Positions 34,240 through 46,055 of a stretch of DNA of 64,000 nt are shown here, in pieces (position 1 is the first letter of the stretch; each line of letters starts with the position of its first letter). Source of the stretch: Sorghum bicolor (Eukaryota > Streptophyta > Magnoliopsida > Poales > Poaceae); the NCBI RefSeq assembly GCF_000003195.3, contig NC_012874.2:61323768-61387767 (forward strand), given 5' to 3'. The notes under the pieces were generated by a model that saw nothing but the letters and a program-made list of their open reading frames with translations, ran no database searches and was not told the origin of the DNA. The position numbers were made by a program, and so were the translations under genes.

Positions 34240-35190
34240 GCCCGCCATGTATATGTCTGATAGACGGTGACTCGGTGAGGCCTATTGATGGCCGACTCGC
34301 GAGGTGCCCAAGTTCGTCATATACAGACTATGGAAGACGGTGGAGGAGGACAAAGTCGTCGTCCAGCTCAGTCATGCTCGATCCCTGCCATCGGCACTGG
34401 TCGAGCCGGAGCAGCACGGGATGAGTGAAGATGGTGCTGGACCTGGACAACGTACGTAGTAGCATAGGCATCACCTCGACGCACAAAGATGTGGAGGTTA
34501 CCTAGATCCGATCCTGCCCTTGTGTGTGAAGTGTGGGAGGAGCAGCACACGATGTGCCTCTCAGCGAGCACAGCGACCTCGCGCCTCTGGCGGTGCGCCA
34601 TGGCGAGGTGGCCACGTATCATCCAGACGACGAGGTGTGGCGCCCGAGACAGCCGATGGGAGCCGATTGCGAGACCGAGAGCTTGGACTTGGCGATGTCG
34701 TCGAGCTCCTCCATGGGCACAGACGAGACGTGGCCACGCGGCGAGCAGGTGTGTCGGAGGCCCCCGGGTTGGCACTGGCAGCACTTCTGGGGCGGCCGGG
34801 GCCGGCACAGGGCCGACGGCCTTGATCTGGTGCCGCTGGATGAGTAATGAGGCCCGAGGCCCAAAGGGTGGTGGCCGTGGAGGGGGTGTCAGACGGCGCC
34901 CGAGACAGGGCTCTCGGAAGACAGCGACGCTTGTGGCGATAGAGCACGTGGCGGACGCGAGCTCGGATAGCTTGGCGTCCCTGGCGCCAGCGCCAGAGAC
35001 TGCAGCTGCCCAGCAGTTGAGGATTTGGCAGCGGCGCCTAGACCACTGGCAGAGGAGAAGTGGCGAGGAGGCGACGGGGTGTGTGGAGTACTGGGTTTTT
35101 GGGGTGTGCACCCGGGCGAGCAGTGCTTGGAGAAGATGGAGAAGAATCGTGGGCATGGGTGAAGGAAGAATATGTACATCACTAAATTAT
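34240..35190. pseudogene. GC-rich gene-like remnant, copy A
   Basis: A ~0.9-kb GC-rich block also present in copy B (50828-52390). Long open frames exist on both strands because of GC content. The most protein-like is the plus frame at about 34533-34847 (VATYHPDDEVWRP ... LDLVPLDE, then stop). In copy B the same frame is broken by a 2-base difference near 51869. No family recognised. It is probably a decayed gene or transposon fragment. Confidence 0.35.
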
Positions 35191-35965
35191 GACTATGCTA
35201 AAAATATCAGCTCAAAACAATAAAGCTCATAAATGGTATATTTAGCATAAGTATTTAGCGGAGTTATAGATTTGTCTCATGTCAAGATTAATTGATATAT
35301 GAAACTTTATTATTTTGAGCTGATATAGTAATGATTTGATGATGTACTTAATCTATGATTTTTTCAAGATTTTTAAGTGTCCTAGGAGATTTTATGATAT
35401 AACTTTGGGACATTTATATAATTTTACATCTATTTTATAAAAGTATTTTGTTAGGCACGGTGTCCACCAATTAATTTGTTAATAACTAGAGTGTCTTTTA
35501 GAAATTACTTGAAAATAAATGTCAGCTAGCAAAGAGCCATCAGTTGAGATGTCCAACAGCAGATTTTACAAATTAAAAAATAGGCTTTTGCCAGCCAGTT
35601 TGTCTCGATCTCGTTAAGTACGCGCATGGAGCCATTTTGTGGTTACTCCTGGAATCATTTTGTTTCTTTGGATTATTCTGTGCCATCAACTAACTATCAA
35701 CACGTACGATCGGACACAGCAATATCTTGATTTCCCTAGACTTCTCTAGAGGACATATTTATAATCGACGTTAAAAGTGCAGGCACAAAATCAAAAACAT
35801 AACCTTATTATTACAAATCGTAGTTTGTTGCTTGACAAAAAATTGAAAGAGGAGAGAAGACGAGCTAGCAATATACATAGATGTCTTCTGTGCAGTCTTG
35901 AAACATGTTAAACTGTGTGATAAACATGATATTTTTGGAACAATGTAATTTGTATTTAATTATAG
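35191..35965. other. AT-rich 3' flank of CASPL copy 2
   Basis: No separate gene. Matched by 52391-53165 in copy B. Confidence 0.6.
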
Positions 35966-38900
35966 CTAGATGAGCAAGTGAGCCGAGATGGTTATCATGA
36001 ACACCATGCAGACAGTTGCCCCCAACATCAAACCACACGAGAGGTCCACCATGTTTAAAAATTTCTTGGAGTCCGAATCCAGAAACTCTGGAAAACGCTG
36101 GGCTTCAACAGTCAGACCAAGGCCTGCGGCAGCTCCTGTGGCAATCAGCATCGCAAACACCTGCAGCATTCAGGGACATTCATTCAATAATTGAAGGAAT
36201 TATAATGGAATAAAAAAACAGCTTATATAGTCAATAATTTTCACCCAACTCCATAGGGAGGTACTAGACACCTTTTCGTGGTACACTCTGTGAGGAGGTC
36301 CACCAAAGTGACGTGAATCTGGCCCCGGATCCACTGTTTTGGTGAATCATAATTTGGTGGATCAAGAGCCTTTGTGAATTTTTTTTTGTATAATAGACCT
36401 ATTTTTGATGAATCTAGAGCTATTGGAACTCTACCAAATAGGCTCTATGTACTGTTTTGAAAGCATGTCCATTTTCTTTAGTTTGGTACCTTGTCTAAGC
36501 GATGATTGGTTTCTTAGTTCAGGCTAACCTGGCGTGTACTATAACGAAGTAGGCCGGTCAGTGGATACGAGAGCATATTAATAGTTGTGTGTGTTCGAAT
36601 ATGAGATATATATGTTCGGTATATCCAAGAGACAAGGTACGACACGTCAAGGTTGTTAGCATGACTTGGATTGATTCCCAAGTAAACCCGGATCCATGTA
36701 TCTAGTCTAGAATTGTTGTAATCTGTTGTAAAGTAGTTGTAGATTCAGTTTCATTGTACAATCCAATCACGACAACAGATATAGAAGTCTTATAAAAAAT
36801 ACTAGAATCACTATGTCGGATGAACAAATGACTAAACAACCAAAATAAACTTTGTAGATTTTGAGAAGTTATGAAATTTTATAGTTAATTTTAATTTAAG
36901 TTCATCTTGTCATTCAAAACTACATCTTTATTTGAATATTTTAAAATTTAAATTTTTCAAATGACCTGGTATGAAAAAACTCCCTAAATAAACATTGTAG
37001 ATCTTAAAAAATTATGAAACTTTGTAGTTGAAAGTTTTTTATTTGAAATCATCTTGTCATGCAGAATCTAGTTTTGAATTCTCAAATTTGAAATTTAAAT
37101 TTTGTAAACGACCTTGGATGGAGAAACTCCCTAAATAAAAATTATAGATCTCGAAAAGTTATAAAATATTGTAGTTCACAACTTTTTGATTTGAAATTAT
37201 GTAGGGCCTCAAACAATTAATTTACATGTGATTTGGTATAATATATGAGGAACCATAATGTAATATAGACATAAGTGATAGTGTGATGCCGTGGGAGACG
37301 CGTAAGATGGAGGTCATCCCACTGGCCATGAAGCCCTGCATTTTGCAATGGTTATGGAGGGAGACGGGCCGGCGCCAGCCGTTGGGGGGCTCCCACGAAA
37401 AAGAATAAAAAATTTGCTTTTCTTTGTTTCAATCTTTGCCAAGTGTTGGCTGCTCGGCAAAGGTTTTGCCGAGTGCTCGAAAATGAATCTTTGCTAAGTG
37501 TCGAAAATATTTCTATAGGCGGTTTTCTTAAGGAACCGCATGTAGAAAAATCATGTATTTCTACAAGCGGTTTTGTTACGAAAACCGCCACTAAAAATTA
37601 ATTTTTACAGGCGGTTTTTGAGTTCGATCCGCTGATTTCTTTTTACATTCATTTTTAATTGAAACCGCCTGTAAAAAAAAATCAGTGCCAGCATAGAGCT
37701 TTTTATACTAGTGAAGATGTCTTTGTCGATCAAAAATCTATCGTGTGATCTTTCTGAGTGTGTCACTCGATAAAAGCTTTGCCAAGTGTCTTTAGACCTT
37801 TACCGAGTGCCACAGACACTCGTCTAAGTACCAGAGTCCAGTACTAGTGCGAGCAACTTCTCACCCTTACCATTGCCTTTGTCCAACCGGTTGTCCTCGG
37901 TAGTTCGCATGGCGGTAGCCAACAACTCGCTCGCCGGTCTTCAACCACCGCCACCGTTCCCCTCGCCTAGCCAATACTGTACATGACCCTCCCCCGATCG
38001 AAACTCTGGTACCCTAGCCCCGCAGCCGTTGCCACGTCTCCCATCCTGCTGCCCCGCCCCCATCCCATTCCTAATTTGGGCGACATGTCATGCGCATGAT
38101 CGCGCTTAATTGCGTCAACTGCGGGTACGCACACGTGCAAACAAAAGATTGCACATTGCCATTCTCTCTTCTCCACACCGCCCGAGGCCTTGTTTACTTC
38201 CCAAAAAATTTTGCAAAATTTTTCAGATTCTCCGTCACATCGAATCTTTAGACGTACGCATGAAGTATTAAATATAGACGAAAATAAAAACTAATTGCAT
38301 AGTTTGGTCGAAATTGACGAGACGAATCTTTTGAGCCTAGTTAGTGCATGATTGGACAATATTTGTCAAATACAAACGAAAGTGCTACAGTACCTGTTTT
38401 GCAAAATTTTTTGGAACTAAACAAGGCCCGAGTGCACTCCTGCCACGGAGCCAACCTAGACTACATAGAAACAAGCAAGTGTCTTTTCTTTTATGATCGG
38501 AGCCATACTAAGCCATGCAATTAATGCTATAGCTAGGTCGAATCTAGGCAACTAATCACGCCCCTAGGCGTCCGGCCTGCTTAGGGCACTCACAATGCAA
38601 GACTCTATCATAGAGTTCAAGACAATTAATTACATATTATTTATGATATTTTGCTGATGTGGCAGCATATTTATTGAAAAAAGAGGTAGAAAAAATAAGA
38701 CTCCAAGTCTTATTTAGACTCTAAGTCTACATTGTTCGAGGTAATAAATAACTTTAGACTCTATGATAGAGTCTGCATTGTGAGTGCCCTTATACAATAG
38801 CAAGATTTTAGGGGGTGTTTGGGACTGCTCCACAAACTCCACCATAGAGCAGCTCTACAAAAAATTGGAGTTCTTTTTCCTCAAACTGAGTGCGTGGAGC

Positions 38901-39492
38901 TGAAACCATTTGGCTAAAAAACATGGAGTGGAGCTGAAAAACATGTAGCAGAGCAGTCCCAAACACCCCTTTAGTTATGTATATCCATTATGGATATAGA
39001 GGCCGGATTAATAAAATCCATTATCTAAAGAACTGCAATATAGCAATTGATACTCACCACATCAGTGAAAATGAGAACAACTGTAGCACCACCGCGGCCA
39101 ATTTTCCTTCCTTGGGCTAAATGGATGACGGCGAATGGAAGCACCAGCAAAGTGTAAGCACATCCAATGACGGCTGCAGATACAACATACCTGATAAAAA
39201 AAAAATAACGTAAGAATACACACGAACTTAAATTTGAGCAACTAATAATCGACCAAATTTTACAACAGAAAAAGAAATTGACAACAGATGAGGAGAGGTC
39301 CTTTTGGAATTCTCACCTGTATGCTAAACGGTCCCGAAAGGTGAAATTTGGTGGGTCCTCTACGGCGCTAAACGGTCCAACATAAATTTTGTCTGTCACC
39401 ATAATGATAAGAGAAGCTATGAGGAGGAGGAGCGTGAGAACTCGAAGGGCCAGGGATACAGCAGCAAGGGCTCTCTCTGAGAAGGCCGCCAT
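35966..39492 (-). CDS. CASP-like membrane protein (CASPL), copy 2
   Basis: Exons 39317-39492, 39058-39190 and 35966-36160 (176, 133 and 195 nt) give 167 residues through GT-AG introns. Four TM segments: LALRVLTLLLLIASLIIMV; YVVSAAVIGCAYTLLVLPFAVI; VVLIFTDV joined to VFAMLIATGAAAGLGL; CGLMLGATVCMVFMITISA. The Arg in TM1 and Asp in TM3 typical of CASP/DUF588 proteins are present. Intron 2 is 2897 bp and filled with a CACTA-like relic and three MITEs that copy B lacks. An in-frame upstream ATG extends the frame by 45 codons, but the TATA box at 39535-39541 lies inside that extension, so the ATG at 39492 is chosen. Role inferred from family: a plasma-membrane four-TM scaffold protein. Confidence 0.9.
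36790..37713. mobile_element. CACTA-like relic in CASPL intron 2 (copy A)
   Basis: 36790-37210 holds three diverged ~130-bp units (AAACTCCCTAAATAAA...GTAGATCT...AAGTTATGAAA). 37500-37700 holds GGCGGTTTTCTTAAG / GAAACCGCCTGTAAA inverted repeats. The terminus TTTTTATACTAGTG ends at 37713. The left end is not defined. Also present in copy B at 54010-55221, so it predates the duplication. Confidence 0.6.
38186..38428. mobile_element. MITE with GGCCTTGTTTA ends, TSD CGA
   Basis: 243 bp. Inverted ends GGCCTTGTTTACTTCC and GGAACTAAACAAGGCC. CGA flanks both sides (38183-38185, 38429-38431). The empty site CCGCCCGAGTGCACTCC is in copy B near 55720. A 3-bp TSD suggests a PIF/Harbinger-type origin. Confidence 0.88.
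38584..38789. mobile_element. Tourist-like MITE GGGCACTCACAATG, TSD TTA
   Basis: 206 bp with inverted ends GGGCACTCACAATGC / GCATTGTGAGTGCCC and TTA on both sides (38581-38583, 38790-38792). Copy B shows the uninterrupted CCTGCTTATACAATAG at about 56625. Confidence 0.9.
38811..38970. mobile_element. Tourist-like MITE GGGGGTGTTTGGGA, TSD TTA
   Basis: 160 bp, inverted ends GGGTGTTTGGGACTGCTC / GAGCAGTCCCAAACACCC, TTA at 38808-38810 and 38971-38973. Empty in copy B (GATTTTAGTTATG near 56645). Confidence 0.88.
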
Positions 39493-39534
39493 TTCTTTGC
39501 AAGCTAGTAGGAGCTTATGTCCGGCTCTTCTAAG

Positions 39535-39541
39535 ATTTATA
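39535..39541 (-). promoter_or_regulatory. TATA box of CASPL copy 2
   Basis: Minus strand AGTATAAATCTT, 43-49 bp upstream of the ATG. Confidence 0.6.
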
Positions 39542-39882
39542 CTGTGCTTGGTGCTACCTTCCTGTTTGTTGTTTTTGAGGATTAATTGTTCAAGGCATTT
39601 GGCACGATTCAAAAGTCCTTGATGCAATCGCTAACGCGCGTTTGAAGTTTTCTTGTGAGGTTGCAGCCAAGCTAACATCGTTGCTTTTTGTTTGTTTTGG
39701 CTGGTTGCAGCAGGATCCCCGCCGGCTAAAATGGCTGCACACGGCTACACATGCCAAGTGTAGTTCTATCTTGTTTTTTTTGGTCAAGGCGTCAGGGCCT
39801 GTCAGCTGTCACTTGAAAGGTTTTCTTAGACCTTGTTTAGATCCGAAAATTTTTTGGATTTTGACAATGTAGCTCTTTCGTT

Positions 39883-40007
39883 CACTACTACAGGATTCAT
39901 TAACCGCAACGAGCCCATTTCCACCTCCGTGGCGGGCACAGTTTTCGCCCGCCACGGTTATTCAACCGCACGCCAAAACTACCGACCACAGAAACGCCCG
40001 CTGCGGT
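39883..40007. mobile_element. CACTA-like fragment inside an older MITE
   Basis: Starts CACTACTACAGGATTC and contains ACCGC..GCGGT words. It sits within a GGCCTTGTTTAG-type MITE whose halves are about 39833-39882 and 44229-44400. Shared with copy B at about 57805-57930. Confidence 0.5.
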
Positions 40008-40341
40008 CACTACAAGAAATGCATGATTTTTTGACATATTTAGTATGACAATAGACCGTGATGTCATTATATCATCCAGATTATGACATTCTGTAATAGG
40101 CATTTTGACCTAGTGACATAAAAAAATTGGATGTCATAATAAATGTCATAGAACTATTCTAATTCCATGCCATGTCATCCACTATGCCAAAACAACACAA
40201 AGGAGACAACTCAATAGTGAGTTAGAACTAAAACACGTCACTAATAAGTATTTTAGTGAGGCAGTTAACACTATACCATAGCCAACAATTAGCGTCAGAC
40301 AATGGTCGCTAAAACGTAATATTAACGTCCTGGTTCATTCG

Positions 40342-40583
40342 GGCCTTGTTTACTTTCAAAAAAATTTGCAAAAATATGAACAATAACACTTTCGTTTGTA
40401 TTTGACAAATATTGTCCATTCATGGACTAACCAGGCTCAAAAGATTCGACACGCAAATTATAGGTAAACTGTGTAATTAGTTATTTTTTATCTCTATTTA
40501 GTGCTCCATGCATGTACCACAAGATTCGATGTGATAAGAAATATGAAAAACTTTGCAAAATATTTTGGGAACTAAACAAGGCC
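40342..40583. mobile_element. MITE with GGCCTTGTTTA ends inside the CACTA element, TSD TCG
   Basis: 242 bp with the same family ends as 38186-38428. TCG lies on both sides (40339-40341, 40584-40586). Confidence 0.85.
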
Positions 40584-40599
40584 TCGGACTTGCGGAAGG

Positions 40600-41128
40600 C
40601 CGAACCCGGCAAGGAAAAATAACACCTCACGCCGTCGCTCGGTTCATTCGGACTTGCGCCTCCCCAACCGCGTCTGCTGCGGTGACCCAACCCCAGCCCG
40701 ACTCCACCTCCCGCCGCCGCCGCCGCCTCCTCCCACGACTTAGTCGTCAAGAGCAGGGTTCTGGAGGCCGCGTCTCCCTCCGCTCCCCCTCCCCCACCGG
40801 AACTCGTCCTCCGAAGCCAGCCGTCCTCCCTCTCTCCTACAACTCCATGTCATCAACACCGGATTCGTTAGGGTTTGGGGTCGGCTGCTCATCCATGGCC
40901 ACCACCCTGCCCAATCTCGTCCGTCTCCGTTCTTCACCCTCCACCAAGTTGTGGTTCAAGCTCGTTAATGGAGGCCAGATCCATGGCCACTCATGCGAGA
41001 GGGGCCAGATTCGCAGTTGTTCATGCGAGGTAGACCACATCTACCTCGTGCTCGAGTACCTGTACCTCGCCAGCCCCGTCGCGCACTTCTTCCCGCCCGT
41101 CGGCATGCACACCGACTTCTATTATTAG
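40600..41128 (+). other. GC-rich gene-like segment, probable captured exon
   Basis: An open plus frame runs to TAG/TAA at 41128, ending AHFFPPVGMHTDFYY. It is Arg/Ser/Pro-rich in the first half. Its upstream 15 or so codons belong to the MITE, so the start is uncertain. The sharp rise in GC within an AT-rich element suggests a captured first exon, followed downstream by intron-like sequence to about 43300. I recognise no domain. Confidence 0.4.
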
Positions 41129-43769
41129 GAGGAAATGAGGTTCTTGAACCACTCATATTTATATCCTGCATTTTTTTCTATAATTAGTATGTGTGTACAC
41201 TTATTCGGGGGAAATTGCATGGTTGAGGAAGGTTTATGTCTCAGTGAGGTTGGTGTGACAATTTATTCATAATCTAGGGTTTAGATGTGGTGTTATTTGA
41301 TTTCGAATCAGGTAGCATATCTGTCTTGATTTTATTCCATCAACTGTTGGCTTCCTTTTGTCAGATGTTTTACTTGTGTACAAAGACTCTGTTCCAGACT
41401 GCAGTTAGACTATTAGAGGAACACATCTAATTTAGCTTCACTAGAGTATGACCCAGCTAGTGGAGGTACAATGAGAGAAGTCTAGCTGACCCAGATATTT
41501 GTCTAACCAAATCTGCATTTCATTATATAAGACTGATGCCCTGTTTTATCATTTATTAAATCTGAATCTTATCAAAGTTATAATTTCTATTTAGTTATAT
41601 TTGTTTTCCTATTTCTATTTTTAGACTGGTTCGATAAGGTTAGATTGGGTCATAAATATCCAATTTTATATCCAATGGGTGTTGAAATCTGGGAGAGGTA
41701 AGCTTTTTTGTTCTTAGGATGTTCAATTTTTCTTTCATTATGGCATGTTTCTAGCAGCCTTCTGTGACAAACTAAGGTATTGTGTTCTGTAATAATGTTG
41801 CATTGTTGTTGGCCTGCATAGTTTGTAATGGCCCGAGCGCCTAATTGATCGATGCACCTTGATTTAGAATAGCTTGGGGTTGCTGGACTGATAGGAGGAA
41901 GTAGGAAGTGTTTCTGTTGTTGCAGATTGAAGCTTTACGTGTGCACACGTGTTGCTTTAACTTCTGAGTTTACATAGATTTGATGCAAGCACTAGTGTTA
42001 ACCTGACAAGAACTGCAGCGGCACGGCCTGCACAAGCTCACGAAGGTGAAGAACCCTATTTTTTTCCCGTAACTGTTGCCATACTTTGTGCACTAGCAGA
42101 TGTTCTTTTTGAAGTTAATTGTTACGTTCCTGAAACCATTCATGGATTAGTAGTTCAAATAAAATGCATAACACTCCATTTAGTTGATGTTATTTTTGTC
42201 TTGCTCTGAATTTCTTTTGTGTTAGTGTTTCAATACATGATGCAACAACTGGGCTTGGAAGATTGCTTTGCACTGGATGCTTAATAGTAGTTGGATACAG
42301 TTAGGATTAAGTCATTGCTTTTAGTTGCTCTACCTGGACTGAAGCCAGGTACTCAGTTTTTAGACATGCTGCATACAAGTTTCTAGTATATTGAGCATCC
42401 TCGACTGTACTATGAAAATACCTATTCGTACCTACTAGCTAACCATATATTTTTCTGTCTTTTTTTCTTAGTTCATTGGTGAAGAACATTTGAAATAGCA
42501 ATACAACATAATTGTTCATTAGAACCTTCGTAACTTCTATTATGCTTGCCTGCAGCGTATTGCAAAGGTTCCTTTTTTAAAATCTTCATGCAGTATTTCT
42601 AAATTTTTAATCCTAATTCTGTTTGAGAAAATGTTGATATGTAAGCAGTCTGTCACTGCAAAAAAATATGATGATAAATACTTGGATGAGTTCCAATCTA
42701 ACATAACAAGTTGCATTATTATATATTAATACCACATAGCATTACATAAATAAAGATATGATGATAAATATACTCATCACATATGCAACTTCTAAATAAG
42801 TGGTTCATTGTACTGTCTATATATGATATACAATGCTAAATTTATAGGTTAGCCTACAACATTCAATAATCAGATTGTGCTGGAGTTCTATTTTGTCACC
42901 TGTGCATTAGTGGCTGCACAATCTACTAATGGTAAGCTCATGACCACTATAGAGTTGGGAACTGTGAATCTGAGAGATCTGTCTGTTGTACCTAATAGTG
43001 GTTGTTTCAGATATATGAATTTATTAGCAACCTTTGTTTCTTTGATATTTATTTACATGACAGCTTGTAGGTTCTTGCTCTTTGTGATTTATGTTATTAG
43101 CTGTAACCTCTGTAGTGCCTGAGTATTTCTTTTTGTTTTAATAGTGCTTCTGTTATATGGTTAATTAACAAGTAGCTATGGCAATCTTCCTATTTAGCAT
43201 GGCTTGAGCATTTATTTTTGTTGTGATAGTCCTTTTGTGTGCTTAGGCTGGGAAATTGATTATAGTTTTTGCAGGTAGAATGCCTTCCTGGCCATCAATC
43301 AGAGTGTCCAGCTATTTGCCAAGACCGGGAATTGGAGAAGTAACTTGAGCTAGTCCTTATTCTAAAACCATGTCATGTGAAAGCCTATGTTAGCCATTTA
43401 GCAATATTCATAAATATATACATGTTACTTTGCAATAATAAGTATTGTGCATCAAGAAAAAACCATAGAGGAGTTACCTCATGTACTGTTAGAAATCTGC
43501 AGGCCACTGCCCATGTACTGTTAGAGATCTTTTAGGTCACACTGCTCCTTGTGCAAGATACTTTATAGCATACTTGTAAATGATTTGATTGTTGGATTGG
43601 ATGAAACATGTGTATTATGAGATAGATCTGCAGGTGCTACTGCTGCAGCTGTGTAAAGAATAGGTATAGATCTGCATGTGCTACTGCTGCAGCCTTGTAA
43701 AGAATAGGTACGGAACAAACAGGATATAGCTATAGAGATTTTTCTTTTTTTTTTGTTTTTTTCAATTAT

Positions 43770-44030
43770 CATTAGTGACGCGTTTTGATAAAATGCGTTA
43801 CTGATGAGATCTGCACCAATGACGCGTCTTGGCTGAACGAGTCACTGTAAATAGTTATCAGTGACGCGTCTTGGCTGTATGCGTCACTGTTAAGGAGTCA
43901 TTGGTGACGTGTATAGACTGAACGGGTCACTCATAAAGGCTCATCAGTGACACGTATAGACTGAACGGGTCACTCATAAAGGTTCATCAGTGACGCGTTT
44001 TGGCTAGACGCGTCACTCTAATGGCTCATG
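43770..44030. repeat. GTGACGCGT repeat array
   Basis: Five or six units of about 42-44 bp with a (C/A)AGTGACGCGTxTTGGCTG core and GCGTCACT complements. It is near the right end of the 4.2-kb CACTA element. Confidence 0.75.
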
Positions 44031-44231
44031 GTCTCAGATATTATGACAAATAACTAATGTCATACCTTATGACAAAGAATATACAGATGTCACATGATCC
44101 ATTTATGACAGTGATTTTTTGACATATAGTTTTTTGTCAACTAATTGTCACAACTCTTATGTTGTGATATTATTTTCATATGTAATGACATAAATAGAAA
44201 GTCAAAAAATCACAGGATTCTTGTAGTGGGT

Positions 44232-45216
44232 AAACTGTGCTTAAAAGATTTTCTAATCATGAAGTAACTAGGCTTAAAAGATTCATCTCGTGATTCCTAG
44301 ATAAACTGTGCAATTAGTTTTTATATTCATCTATGTTTAATGCTTCATGCATGTGTCGCAAGATTCGATGTGATGGAGAATCTTGAAAAGTTTTTGGTTT
44401 TGGGGTGAACTAGGCCTTGTTTAGATGCGAAAAGATTTTGGATTCGCTACTGTAGCACTTTCGTTTGTTTATGGAAAATATTGTCCAATTATGGACTAAC
44501 TAGGATCAAAAGATTCGTCTCGTGATTTACAGGTACACTGTGTAATTAGTTTTTTGTCTATATTTAATGCTTCATGCATGTGTCGAAAGATTCGATGTGA
44601 TTGGGAATCTTGAAAACTTTTTGGTTTTCGGCCTAGCCTATTTCGGTGTACTACACACAATATATTAATAATAAACACGGCATCTCACATCGTACAAGTA
44701 TTATTTGACAGTGCAACATTTATGAATATGTCACCTAAAATACTTAGAGTATCTCTAAGAGACTCTTTATATCTTTTCTAATTTATAGAAATAGAGATTT
44801 TGAAGAAAATTACAATCTAATAGTATCTCCAATTGGATATCCAAATATAGTTATCCTGTATTCTGGAATTCTTACTAGTCAAAGATGAAGAGCGAGAATG
44901 ACTAAACAAAGTGTAGGAAACCTGTTGGTAAATACAAAGATATAGAAAATAATTTTTACTTAGATGACTCTAGATCATGATCTAGAGGGTAGATTTTCGT
45001 AAGGCTCTTGGAGGTGCTCCTACGTAAATCATGGCTTGCAGTAGCAACCTTTCACAAAATGTAGCTAATTGAGTTCATATATAGGTAGTAATTCACTGAG
45101 ACATCATTTGGTTTGGTGTGAAACGGTCAGGGACACGCCTGACCTGTTTTGGTTTAGATTGAAATTGGGACCGACCTAGTATGGCAGTCCTCCTTCAACA
45201 TGGAATAAAGGAACGA
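44232..45216. other. Intergenic; decayed GGCCTTGTTTAG-type MITE copies
   Basis: MITE-like copy at about 44412-44640 (CCTTGTTTAGATGCG...), shared with copy B at 58108-58340. No gene. Confidence 0.55.
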
Positions 45217-45246
45217 GGCCTAACTGTGCTACTCTACTATCCAAAA

Positions 45247-46025
45247 CTACATAATGTCCATTGTATCATACATGTTTAGTAGTAAATGTGAAATTTATAA
45301 TTGTTTAAAAAATGAGTATGGATAATAGATGGCAACCGTGACCAGGTCTTCGGTCTCTCAATGGGTTCAAAAGCGATACCGTCCGGAACTCCCTCTCATT
45401 ACTTGTGGCAAGTGTGGGCAGAAGATTGTGATGGAGTACAAAGTGTCGAAAGAGGGAGTAAACAAGGGTCGTATATTCTACAAGTGTCCAGATCGTAATG
45501 TGAGTTCTTTCCAGACATTTGCTTATATATGTGCATATTTTTTAAAATGATATTAATTAAACTTTTGATTCTCTCTTTTAATTTCAGTGGGACGTACCGG
45601 CGGATGTACATGTTGGTACTGGGAGAAAGAATACATTGAACACATTAAGAAATCTTTTGCACAGGTGGTTGAGGCTGAAGGTGGTGAGGCAGTGAGCCGA
45701 CGAAAGGAGTTCAATGATGTTGATCAAGCGAATGATCTATCTATTATAGTTGGGATCGGACGCAAACTAATTATGTTGCTTAAGTGCATTTTAGTTTTGG
45801 TTTTTTTAGTGCTAGTTGCGATTGTATTTGTTGTAGCCAAGCTTTCCTGAATTAATCAACTATGTATCTTAGACATGTTGTGCAATAAGATGAGAAACTA
45901 TATGTGTGCATGGTTTTCATAATATATATGTTATATTTAATGCAGATGGTAACACGTAATTGGATATATAATACCGATCGGCGCTCCGAAGAGTTTATTA
46001 ATGGCGTGCACTATTTCTTAAGTGT
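45247..46025 (+). other. Inserted segment carrying a GRF gene, flanked by a 30-bp direct repeat
   Basis: Copy B runs uninterrupted across this place (59610-59645). In copy A the 30-bp word at 45217-45246 is repeated at 46026-46055 and the ~780 bp between are extra. The segment contains a complete GRF zinc-finger gene and the start of a transposase-associated open frame cut off at the right junction. Confidence 0.7.
45329..45850 (+). CDS. GRF-type zinc-finger protein with C-terminal membrane anchor
   Basis: Exon 1 is 45329-45494 (donor GATC|GTAATG) and exon 2 is 45588-45850 (acceptor TTTCAG|TGGG), giving 142 residues. Residues 26-64 form a GRF-type zinc finger: CGKC (C26, C29), GRIFYKCP (G47, R48, C53), GGCTCWYW (C62). 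A C-terminal hydrophobic segment (about 116-139, CILVLVFLVLVAIVFVV) would anchor it in a membrane. Plant proteins with GRF finger plus TM tail are common, and their function is mostly unknown. A stronger-looking donor four bases later (AAT|GTGAGT) would lose the WYWEKEYI frame, so the upstream donor is preferred. Whether this relocated copy is expressed cannot be judged. Confidence 0.65.
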
Positions 46026-46032
46026 GGCCTAA
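45946..46032 (+). pseudogene. Truncated transposase-associated domain (CACTA type)
   Basis: Preceded by TTTAATGCAG (a likely acceptor), the frame reads MVTRNWIYNTDRRS, then EEFINGVHYFLSVA, then TAA. This is the opening of the Transpos_assoc (PF13963) domain found at the N-terminus of CACTA TNP2-type transposases. The last codons and stop come from the flanking 30-bp repeat, so the rest was lost at the junction. Confidence 0.6.
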
Positions 46033-46055
46033 CTGTGCTACTCTACTATCCAAAA

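Larger units (their letters stand above)
40008..44228. mobile_element. 4.2-kb CACTA element with captured DNA, TSD GGT
   Basis: Left end CACTACAAGAA...TGATTTTTTGACAT and right end GTCAAAAAATCA...TTCTTGTAGTG are inverted repeats. GGT at 40005-40007 and 44229-44231 is the TSD. Copy B has the empty site (CGCTACGGTAAACTG near 57930). No transposase is recognisable. The interior includes a MITE (40342-40583), a GC-rich gene-like segment (40600-41128), and a second set of GTGACGCGT repeats (43770-44030). It is non-autonomous, and the interior looks like captured host DNA. Confidence 0.88.

Noticed and set aside
34368..35223. Overlapping long frames on both strands (up to 262 codons) as genes
   Set aside because: GC-rich sequence gives open frames in all phases. 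None is kept open in the same frame in copy B and none has a known domain.
39493..39627. 45-codon N-terminal extension of CASPL copy 2
   Set aside because: The TATA box lies within it, the other CASPL copies lack it, and the CASP fold starts just after the chosen Met.
40553..40600. N-terminus of the open frame beginning inside the MITE
   Set aside because: These codons are MITE sequence, so the frame's start is fortuitous.
45495..45498. Donor AAT|GTGAGT for the GRF gene
   Set aside because: It looks stronger as a splice site, but exon 2 would then be read in a frame without the CTCWYWEKEYI finger end and TM tail and would stop early.
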